From JBKBII01 sp046299415 (lineage in GTDB: Bacteria > Pseudomonadota > Gammaproteobacteria > Ectothiorhodospirales > Ectothiorhodospiraceae), in the NCBI GenBank assembly GCA_046299415.1, contig JBKBII010000004.1:186001-250000 (forward strand): 64,000 nt of DNA, written 5' to 3'. Below, piece by piece: positions 53,752 through 61,052 of the stretch. The notes under the pieces were generated by a model, which saw only the letters and a program-made list of their open reading frames with translations, was not told the DNA's origin and made no database searches. Numbering within the stretch: the stretch's first letter is position 1; every line of letters begins with the position of its first letter. The position numbers were made by a program, and so were the translations under genes.

Positions 53752-54966
53752 ATGGCTGTTGCGCAGAGCGAAGCGCTTAGACGTTTCTGGTCGTCGCTTC
53801 GTGCTGATCTTGCGCGGGGCTGGGCGTTTTGGCGGTACTCCGCGTTTTTGCGCCCCTTGGCATCGCGCCGCGCGATCCGGCTTCATGGGCTTAGGTCCGA
53901 AGGTGACGGTCCGTCGGGTGACGACGATGCTCTGCAGGAATGGGGCGGGTCGTCTCGCTACGGCGTGATCGTTCAGGGTGTGTTTCGCGAGGGCGCGAAG
54001 ACTGGCCAGCGGGCTCTGCAACTGCACTTGGTTCCCGACTCCGAATGTCTGCGCCGAAAATTGACGCTGCCGTGGGCAGACGATCGCGCCACCACCAAAA
54101 CGGTTCATCTTCAGGCGCCAGCGTGGACACCTTTTTCTTTGGATGACACGCTGCTTGGCTGGGTCGACGAGTCACCCGATCCGTACGAGGCCTGCGCAAG
54201 GCCTCGTCGTACGATTGAGGTCGTCATCGCGTCGCAGTCGCGGCTGGCACGGCTTAGGGATCAGCGGGGCCGTGTTGCGCCTGCAATGAAGGTTGCGCCG
54301 GGCGGCGGCGAGCGAGAAGTGATCGAACATGACCGGCACGGCGCTGCATACCGAGCGTCTGCTCAGGCTGATGCCGATCGGCCTGCGGAGTCGAAATCGA
54401 GGTGGGTCGCGCGGGCGCGACATCCAGCCAGAGACGGTGATCGTTTGGTCGGCTTGTGTCCTGTCGCGATGAGTCAGGATCGTAAATCGTGTCCGGAGCT
54501 GACACCCTCTTTCTGGTCCCTCGGAGTATGGGTTTTGGCGCTGTGGGTCGGAATCATGGCGGCAATCGTCGCGCCGGGGATCATTGAGCGCGAGGCAGTG
54601 CGAGAAATGGAGCACGCCTTGGCCTTGGTGCAGTCGCAGGCGCGTCCCGTCCTCGATTTGCGCAACGAGGTCGATCGCCAGTCGGCCGCGATCGACGAGG
54701 CTGCGACTTTTCATCGCGCGGCTCTGCCGGCGGTGTCGTTGATGGAGGCGCTGTCCGCGCAGCTGCCGGATTCGGCCTGGGTGGAATTGCTCGAGACTCG
54801 CAGTGGCGCGATGACCGTCAACGGATGGGCGCGAAACGCAACCGATGTTCAACGCGCGATCGAGGCGGTGCCATTCGTCGCAGGTGTGCGTCCGCTCGGT
54901 GCCTTCACTCGCGATGCCAGTTTGGGTATCGATCGATTTTCCTTTCAAGTCGAGGTTGCGCGTTGA
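53752..54966 (+). CDS. gspL: Type II secretion protein GspL (XpsL-like)
   Basis: A 404-residue bitopic protein. Its N-terminal 170 residues are the expected place for the actin-like GspE-binding domain but are weakly conserved; a low-complexity stretch follows (about 175-225); a single membrane helix is at about 252-275 (LGVWVLALWVGIMAAIVAPG); then a periplasmic PilN-like ferredoxin-fold domain (AVSLMEALSAQLPDSAWVELLE, VNGWARNATDVQRAIEAV). Position between gspK and gspM supports the call. Its stop overlaps a TTG start of gspM. Confidence 0.82.
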   Translation: MAVAQSEALRRFWSSLRADLARGWAFWRYSAFLRPLASRRAIRLHGLRSEGDGPSGDDDALQEWGGSSRYGVIVQGVFREGAKTGQRALQLHLVPDSECLRRKLTLPWADDRATTKTVHLQAPAWTPFSLDDTLLGWVDESPDPYEACARPRRTIEVVIASQSRLARLRDQRGRVAPAMKVAPGGGEREVIEHDRHGAAYRASAQADADRPAESKSRWVARARHPARDGDRLVGLCPVAMSQDRKSCPELTPSFWSLGVWVLALWVGIMAAIVAPGIIEREAVREMEHALALVQSQARPVLDLRNEVDRQSAAIDEAATFHRAALPAVSLMEALSAQLPDSAWVELLETRSGAMTVNGWARNATDVQRAIEAVPFVAGVRPLGAFTRDASLGIDRFSFQVEVAR

Positions 54967-55583
54967 GTTTTGATCCGACTAGCCCGGCACCGTATGCCAA
55001 TCCGCCGCGGGTTCGCTCGTGGCGGCGCGTGCCCCGCCCCGCGATCACTCTCGCGCTGATCGTATCGCTCGTCTTGCTCGGGGGTATCGCGGCGGTCTCG
55101 GGTGCGGTCTTGGTGAAGCTGAATCAATACGAGAAGTTTCGCGACGATTTTTCGGCTCGCTATGCTCGATTGCTCGGGACAGTTACGCAGCAGGATGTAT
55201 TTCGTGGTCGGCTCGACGAAATCAGGTCGGTGCAAGCGACGTGGTCGGGAGGTGCTCGCGACGGCGTGACAGCGTCGCTTGGGGCTTTTCAGGATCAGGT
55301 GCGGCGCGATGCCGAGGCCGCCGGCATTACAGTGACTGGCACGCGACAGATCCCGGTGCGTGAGGCAGGACCGTTCGAGGTCCTATCGGTTCATATCGAC
55401 GCGAATGGCTCGCTCGAGGCATTGGTCGACTGGCTCAATCGCTTGGCAGAGATACGCCCGATCGTGGCTATCGAGCATTTCAGGGTTTTGCCGCGACAGA
55501 GCGCGATGCGTGTTGATCAGGTTCGCGATCACAACCTGACGATCGCTTTGCAGGTTTCCGTTCTGCGTGATCCCGAGCGTTGA
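54963..55583 (+). CDS. gspM: Type II secretion protein GspM (XpsM-like)
   Basis: A 206-residue bitopic protein with one N-terminal membrane helix (ITLALIVSLVLLGGIAAVSGAVL), a coiled-coil region and a PilO/GspM-like periplasmic domain (GPFEVLSVHIDANGSLEALVDWLNRL). TTG at 54963 is chosen because it overlaps the gspL stop (TTGA). It partners with GspL and GspF in the inner-membrane platform. Confidence 0.83.
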   Translation: MSFDPTSPAPYANPPRVRSWRRVPRPAITLALIVSLVLLGGIAAVSGAVLVKLNQYEKFRDDFSARYARLLGTVTQQDVFRGRLDEIRSVQATWSGGARDGVTASLGAFQDQVRRDAEAAGITVTGTRQIPVREAGPFEVLSVHIDANGSLEALVDWLNRLAEIRPIVAIEHFRVLPRQSAMRVDQVRDHNLTIALQVSVLRDPER

Positions 55584-56095
55584 TGATGCGACGCCTCGCT
55601 TTGCTCGTTGTGCTGGTTTATTCAGGTATTGCGGCTTACACCGTGATGGCTCTGCGTGTGCAGGAAATCGAATTACCTGCCGCTGCGGTGCAGCCCGCAT
55701 CTGAGTGGACCGCGCCCGCGCCGGAGCCGATGCTCGGCGAACGGGGTTTATCGGCGACACTTGAGCGTCCGTTGTTTTGGCCCGATCGGGCGCCGCGGCC
55801 TATCGTCGAGGAGGCACGTGCTGTCGAGGTGCCACCGATCGATCGTCTTCTCGGCGTTTTGAGAACGGAAGCCGGGCCGCTGGCCCTGGTGTCCGTCGAC
55901 GGGCGCGTGGCGCGAGTTATGCAGGGTGAGGCGGTATCGGGCTGGGTGTTTGTCGGAGTGGACGACCGCGTGGCCGTCTTTGATCATCCCGACCGGGGAG
56001 AGGCGCGCTTGTCGTTGGCAGAATCAGCGCCCGGTAATGATCGGGAGCCGATCACGCGAGAACGGCGTCGAGGAGACGCCACCACCGACCGTTGA
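55583..56095 (+). CDS. gspN: Type II secretion protein GspN (XpsN-like)
   Basis: A 170-residue protein with an N-terminal membrane helix (LALLVVLVYSGIAAYTVMAL), a Pro-rich linker, and a small beta domain (LERPLFWPDRAPRP, LLGVLRTEAGPLALVSVDGRVARVMQGEAVSGW) resembling the GspC HR domain and XpsN of Xanthomonas. In that system XpsN takes the place of GspC, bridging the inner-membrane platform to the secretin; no gspC is present here. TGATG couples it to gspM. Confidence 0.8.
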   Translation: MMRRLALLVVLVYSGIAAYTVMALRVQEIELPAAAVQPASEWTAPAPEPMLGERGLSATLERPLFWPDRAPRPIVEEARAVEVPPIDRLLGVLRTEAGPLALVSVDGRVARVMQGEAVSGWVFVGVDDRVAVFDHPDRGEARLSLAESAPGNDREPITRERRRGDATTDR

Positions 56096-56171
56096 AAATT
56101 GATCAGACCGAGACTGTTCGCGTGACTACGGCGCCTGGGCGCTTGCCGATAATTGATTCCGAGGTCGAACA

Positions 56172-58463
56172 ATGAGTTTTTTGACGAATCTGCGCGCACC
56201 GAAGCCTCGCTCCGATGCACGATTTCGCGGGTCTGTGACGCGTTCGACTCGTGTGGCGATAATCGCGATTGCGATTGCTCTCGCGAGCGGTTGCGCTGCA
56301 GTTCCTGATCGCGACAGTGGGTCGCCGTTCGATCGCGGCTTCAATCTGGCGGGATTCTCGACGCCCGAGCGTGGCGTCGATGATCCTCGGGCTTTGTCGG
56401 ACGTGCGACTCGATCGTCGTCCTTACGTGATTTTTCGTGGCGACGATCGTGTGCTGGGTACGCCCGAGCGCCGCGCCCAAGACCCCGACGAAGACACTGT
56501 CACGCTCGATTTCGAGCAGGCGCCTCTGCAAGAGGTCGTGCATGTGCTTCTGGGCGAGATTCTCGAGGCGAACTACACGATCGAGCGCCCGCTCGAGGGG
56601 CAAGTCAGCCTGCGAACCAATCGGCCGGTCGCGGTATCGATCATTCCTGATCTGCTCGATTCTCTCTTGCGCGCAAATGGGGCGGCCATCCAGCGCACTT
56701 CGAGTGGTGATTTCCGTGTGCGCCCGCTCGAGCTGGCCAGCGAATCTCCGGGACTGGGCGATCGTCGGCGTTTGAGTCCGGGACTTTCGACCGTCGTGAT
56801 GCCACTGCGCCACATCGGTGCGTCCGAAATGGCCGAAATCCTCATGCCGCTTGCACCGGAGGGCGCGATTCTGCGCGTCGATGTTGCGCGCAACGTCTTG
56901 CTGATGCGCGGCAGCCGTGAACAGATCGAAGGCTGGAACGAGATCGTCGACACCTTTGACGTGGATGCCCTGGCGGGTATGTCGGTTGGCCTCTTCCCAC
57001 TGGAGTTTGCCCCGGCATCCGAGGTTTATCGGTCGATTCGGACCTTGCTCGGACAGGGTGGTGGAGTTCTCGATAACGGCGGTGAGTCGGCTGTGGTCGA
57101 TGCTGCCGACCTCGGTGGCGCGAGAATCATCCCGATCGAGCGCCTCAACAGCCTGCTTGTCGTGTCGACTTCAGCGGCGCGCATCGAGCGTATTCGGACC
57201 TGGATCGATCGCTTCGATCGACCGATCGAAAGCGGATTTGAGCCTCAACTGCGCGTTTATGACGTGCAAAACGGCTCGGCGATTCATCTGGCCAATCTTT
57301 TGGCATCCGTCTACGGCGGCGGAGTCGCAGCGTCGCGTGATTCGTCTGCAGGGTCAGGGGTGGCGCCGGGCTTGCAAGAGCGGCGCGTTGGCACGACCGG
57401 CGGCGGTACGGGTTCGGCGTCGAGTGGAGCTGGGGGTGGTGCCAGTGCACCTGACGCGGCAGCGCTTGGGTCAAGCTCGACCGAGCTGCGCCTTGATGAG
57501 CGGGGCCGCACGATTCGCGTGGTGGCGGATGAGATCAACAACGCTCTGCTGATTTATGCCTCGGCGAATGACTATCGTCGTATCGAGGAGGCGCTGCGCC
57601 AGCTCGATCGCTCACCGACGCAGGTCCTGATTGAGGCCAACATTATCGAGGTGACGCTGCGAGATGGCCTCGAGTTTGGCCTCGAGTGGTCATTGAACAA
57701 CGCGATCGGCAGCGGCTTCCGGGGGCTCGGTCGATTAAACTCGACGCAGAGCGGTGGAATCGGTGCCCGGTCGCCGGGCTTCTCGTATTCGATCGTCAAC
57801 CCGGCCGACGAGCTGCGCGCCGTGTTCAACGCGCTGGCGAATGACTCGCTGCTGCGCGTGCTGTCTAATCCGACGGTGCTGGTTCTTGATAATCATATCG
57901 CGAGCATCCGCGTGGGCGATCAGCAGCCGGTGCGGACGGGTCGCACGATCACTGAGGGCGGTGTCGTGACTGACTCGATCGAGTTCAAGGACACCGGGAT
58001 TCTGCTGGAGGTGCGTCCGTCTGTAAACGCCGGCGGCCTCGTGACGATGGGGGTCGTGCAGACCGTTACCGACGTCGGGGCGCTCGATGACGCTACCGGA
58101 CAACGCACGTTTTTACAGCGCGAAATCCGGTCGCGGGTCGCGGTACGATCGGGTGAGTCGGTGGTGCTCGGTGGCTTGATCCGGGAGAACCGGTCGGATG
58201 ATCGCAGCGGTATACCGGGCCTGCGCAATGCGCCTGTTGTCAGTCCGTTATTCGGACGCACAAGCGTCGACAATACGCGAACCGAGCTTTTGGTCGTCAT
58301 TACGCCGCGGGTGCTGGGGAATGAGGCCGAGTTGCGCGCAATCAGCGGCGAGTTGCGTGGCCGCCTGCGCAACATCGACCGGAAGCCGCGAAGCTTGCTG
58401 AATCTCGAACCATTGCAGCGCTCGCAGGCGATTGCGGACGACGAGCCTGAGGTGGAACGATGA
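56172..58463 (+). CDS. gspD: Type II secretion secretin GspD, lipoprotein form
   Basis: The outer-membrane channel of the T2SS. The 763-residue protein has a lipoprotein signal with lipobox LASG-Cys41, as in Xanthomonas XpsD. Periplasmic N domains run from about 115 (VTLDFEQAPLQEVVHVLLGEIL) to 460, with a Gly/Ser/Ala-rich loop in N3 (about 390-435), and the secretin domain from about 470 (VLIEANIIEVTLRDGLEFGLEW, LRVLSNPTVLVLDN, SVVLGGLIRENRS, ELLVVITPRVL). Self-piloting by the lipid anchor is likely. Last gene of the gspE-N-D cluster. Confidence 0.96.
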   Translation: MSFLTNLRAPKPRSDARFRGSVTRSTRVAIIAIAIALASGCAAVPDRDSGSPFDRGFNLAGFSTPERGVDDPRALSDVRLDRRPYVIFRGDDRVLGTPERRAQDPDEDTVTLDFEQAPLQEVVHVLLGEILEANYTIERPLEGQVSLRTNRPVAVSIIPDLLDSLLRANGAAIQRTSSGDFRVRPLELASESPGLGDRRRLSPGLSTVVMPLRHIGASEMAEILMPLAPEGAILRVDVARNVLLMRGSREQIEGWNEIVDTFDVDALAGMSVGLFPLEFAPASEVYRSIRTLLGQGGGVLDNGGESAVVDAADLGGARIIPIERLNSLLVVSTSAARIERIRTWIDRFDRPIESGFEPQLRVYDVQNGSAIHLANLLASVYGGGVAASRDSSAGSGVAPGLQERRVGTTGGGTGSASSGAGGGASAPDAAALGSSSTELRLDERGRTIRVVADEINNALLIYASANDYRRIEEALRQLDRSPTQVLIEANIIEVTLRDGLEFGLEWSLNNAIGSGFRGLGRLNSTQSGGIGARSPGFSYSIVNPADELRAVFNALANDSLLRVLSNPTVLVLDNHIASIRVGDQQPVRTGRTITEGGVVTDSIEFKDTGILLEVRPSVNAGGLVTMGVVQTVTDVGALDDATGQRTFLQREIRSRVAVRSGESVVLGGLIRENRSDDRSGIPGLRNAPVVSPLFGRTSVDNTRTELLVVITPRVLGNEAELRAISGELRGRLRNIDRKPRSLLNLEPLQRSQAIADDEPEVER

Positions 58464-58540
58464 TCGACGTGTCGTCATCTGGGCCGTCACAGGCGCCGAG
58501 GCCGGTTGCATACGGGCTGTGGCGATCGTCGTTCGCGTGA
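58460..58540 (+). CDS. Possible 26-codon linking ORF between gspD and wzm
   Basis: An ATG at 58460 overlaps the gspD stop (ATGA), and the frame runs 26 codons (starts MIDVSSSGPSQ, ends LWRSSFA) to a TGA at 58538 that overlaps the GTG start of wzm (GTGA). This double overlap would let ribosomes pass from gspD to wzm without release. No domain is recognisable, and the peptide may matter only as a coupling device. Confidence 0.4.
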   Translation: MIDVSSSGPSQAPRPVAYGLWRSSFA

Positions 58541-59346
58541 ATCCGCTATCACGATGGGCGCGGGCCACTTGGCGGGGATTGGCGGTGCCATTGCGCGCCG
58601 CGCGCGATCACCGGCATTTGTTGACGATGCTGTTGCGGCGTGATGTGGCGTCGCGCAGCGCTGAGACGATGCTGGGCTTTGCCTGGTTGTTCGTGCAGCC
58701 GCTGTTGATGATTGTGGCGTTCTGGTTTCTGATCGACGTCGTTTTACAGGTTCGATTTCCCGGGCGCGTCGCGTTCGTCGATTATTTTCTGATCGCGATC
58801 CTGCCCTGGTTGATGTGGGTTGAAATCGTGACGCGTTCGGCCAACGTCATGCCCGAGCACGAGGCGGTCTTTCAGAAAACTCGCTTCCCTCTCACGGTGT
58901 TGCCGTTGGTGCCTCTGCTGACGGCGGGCTTTTTCTATGGCGTCGTGTATCTGATCGTCGTCGCCATGGTTGCCGGATTGGCGGTGATCTGGTGGGTGCC
59001 GATCCTGTGGGTCGCCCTTTTGTTGTGGTTGCTGCCGTTCGTTTATCTGACCGCGATTCTCGGCGCCTTTTTGCGCGATGTCCGGCAGATCATCCCGGTG
59101 GTCTTGTCCGCCGGCCTGTTTTTGTCGCCGATTCTATATATGCCCGAGATGATGCCGGCGAGCCTTGTCTGGACGTTGTCGTTCAATCCGGTTGCCGACT
59201 GGATGGCTGTGATTCACGCGAGCCTGCTGGGTTTGCCGCTTGAGTCGGCTTCAATCTGGCGGCTGCTGGTTTGGTGGGTTCTTGCGCTTGCGCCAGCCTA
59301 TGTGCTGTTTCATCGCACAGAAGGTTTCGTGCGGGAGGCCCTTTGA
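58537..59346 (+). CDS. wzm: Polysaccharide ABC exporter permease (Wzm/KpsM type)
   Basis: A 269-residue ABC-2 permease with six hydrophobic helices, starting with a cytoplasmic LLTMLLRRDVASRSAETMLGFAW and LFVQPLLMIVAFWFLI, then PHEHAVFQKTRFPLTVLPL-like sequence (here PEHEAVFQKTRFPL) and the C-terminal LSAGLFLSPILYMPEMMP. These match O-antigen and capsule exporters. The GTG at 58537 begins at the family's N-terminus. It overlaps the ATPase gene (TTGA). Confidence 0.9.
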   Translation: MNPLSRWARATWRGLAVPLRAARDHRHLLTMLLRRDVASRSAETMLGFAWLFVQPLLMIVAFWFLIDVVLQVRFPGRVAFVDYFLIAILPWLMWVEIVTRSANVMPEHEAVFQKTRFPLTVLPLVPLLTAGFFYGVVYLIVVAMVAGLAVIWWVPILWVALLLWLLPFVYLTAILGAFLRDVRQIIPVVLSAGLFLSPILYMPEMMPASLVWTLSFNPVADWMAVIHASLLGLPLESASIWRLLVWWVLALAPAYVLFHRTEGFVREAL

Positions 59347-61052
59347 CTGTGGCGAGGGATTACGAGGCGGAGCCTCTCTCGACGAGCTCGTCGCAGGTCG
59401 TTCGTGAGCCTGCGATCGTCTTGAATGGGGTCGAAAAGCGCTATGAGCTGCACGGCAGCGGGCTGTCGCGTCTGCTGTCGGTGACGGGTTTACGGCGTTC
59501 TCGCGGTACTCTGCATCAGGCGCTCCACCCGGCATCTTTGACCGTGACCCAGGGCGAGGTGGTAGGGCTGGTCGGCTTGAACGGCGCGGGCAAAAGCACG
59601 TTGCTCAAGTTGATCGCCGGGACGTTGACGCCAAGCGCGGGCCAGCTGCACGTCAACGGCCGCATCGTCGCTTTGCTCGAGCTGGGCACGGGTTTTCATC
59701 CTGATCTCAGCGGTCGCGACAATATTTTTCTCAACGGCGCGATTCTGGGTCACAGTGCCGATCAGATCGAGGCCGTGTTCGACGATATCGTGCGTTTCAG
59801 CGGTCTCGAGGCGGCGCTCGATCGACCGGTGAAAAGCTACTCCTCGGGCATGTTTGCACGTCTGGCGTTCTCGATTGCAACAGCGATCCGGCCGGATGTG
59901 CTGATCATCGACGAGACCTTGTCGGTCGGCGATGGTCGGTTTGCGCGCAAGTCCTTTGAACGCATCCTGGATTTCCGCGATTCGGGTGCGACGATTCTGT
60001 TTTGTTCGCATTCGTTGTACCAGGTCGAGGCCATTTGCACACGAGTGTTGTGGCTCGACGAGGGCCGTATTGTCATGGATGGTGTGCCGGCGGACGTCGT
60101 CTCGACCTACACCGACCATCTCAATGGTCTGCAGCATGGCGCGGGGGCTGGCGATGCTCTGTCGCCATGTTTCGGTGTGGGTGATAGCGACGCTGACGAT
60201 ACAGCGGACGCGCGACGCCGGACCGAACTGGTTGTTGGTGTTGGGGGCGATCCTGCACCGATTCCGCCGGTGTCGATGGCGGCCAGCGATCGTCGGATCG
60301 AGCGCAGTCGCGTTGCTCAGGCACGGGGTCCTGACACTGTTGCGACGCACGACGAAAGCTGTGAAGCGATACCCGACGAGCTCAGTCCAGCCCGGATTCG
60401 ACGGGTGACCGCAGCGCGTTTGCAGCCGGCAGGTGGCGCGGCCAAGCGCAACGGCTACGCGAGCCATTCCGATCCGTATGCGCGCTTAGATCACGCCGAT
60501 GCGCGACATTCCTCTGCTGGCGCTGGACGACAAGCGACAGCGTTATCGACGGGCTTGGAGGCGGGTGAGGGTCGTCGCGCTGCTGACGGTGCGACGCCGC
60601 CTGTGCTGCGCTTGCAAAGTGGCCACGACGGGATCGAGATTCGTGTCGAGATCGAGCAGTTTTCGGTCGAGTTGCCGCCGCCGAGCCTGGGTTTGTTGAT
60701 CATGACGCGCAGCGGCCAGGTGGTGTCGAGTGCTGGAACCTTGAACGATGCGCATGACCTCTCGTGGCGTCCGCGCCTGGGCGGGGGTCGAGTCGCGTCG
60801 CTGTGCATCGAGTTTCCGGCGATCGAATTGCTCAAGGGCCGTTATGCGGTGAGTGTTTACTTGCTGTGTGAGCGCGGCATCCACGTCTACGATCAAGCCG
60901 AGTGGGCGGTCGAGTTCGAGGTCTTTCAGGCCAGTCTCGAGCAGGGTGTCGTACGGCTGGCGCATCGATGGCACGACGGTGCGAATGATCCGGATGGCGG
61001 TGGCGACAATCGTGACCCAATGACGGTGTGCTCATCGACTCCGGGTTCATGA
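59343..61052 (+). CDS. wzt: Polysaccharide ABC exporter ATPase (Wzt) with C-terminal carbohydrate-binding domain
   Basis: The 569-residue protein has an N-terminal nucleotide-binding domain with Walker A GLNGAGKST at 78-86, signature YSSGMFARLAFSIA at 166-179, Walker B VLIIDETLSVGD at 186-197 and the switch His in CSHSLYQVEA. The C-terminal part resembles Wzt_C, which in E. coli O8/O9a binds the capped end of the glycan: RIRRVTAARLQPAGG near 352 and the block from about 421 (VLRLQSGHDGIEIRVEIE, FPAIELLKGRYAVSVYLL). Low-complexity sequence fills about 262-348 and 370-418. TTG at 59343 overlaps the wzm stop. Confidence 0.9.
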   Translation: MTVARDYEAEPLSTSSSQVVREPAIVLNGVEKRYELHGSGLSRLLSVTGLRRSRGTLHQALHPASLTVTQGEVVGLVGLNGAGKSTLLKLIAGTLTPSAGQLHVNGRIVALLELGTGFHPDLSGRDNIFLNGAILGHSADQIEAVFDDIVRFSGLEAALDRPVKSYSSGMFARLAFSIATAIRPDVLIIDETLSVGDGRFARKSFERILDFRDSGATILFCSHSLYQVEAICTRVLWLDEGRIVMDGVPADVVSTYTDHLNGLQHGAGAGDALSPCFGVGDSDADDTADARRRTELVVGVGGDPAPIPPVSMAASDRRIERSRVAQARGPDTVATHDESCEAIPDELSPARIRRVTAARLQPAGGAAKRNGYASHSDPYARLDHADARHSSAGAGRQATALSTGLEAGEGRRAADGATPPVLRLQSGHDGIEIRVEIEQFSVELPPPSLGLLIMTRSGQVVSSAGTLNDAHDLSWRPRLGGGRVASLCIEFPAIELLKGRYAVSVYLLCERGIHVYDQAEWAVEFEVFQASLEQGVVRLAHRWHDGANDPDGGGDNRDPMTVCSSTPGS

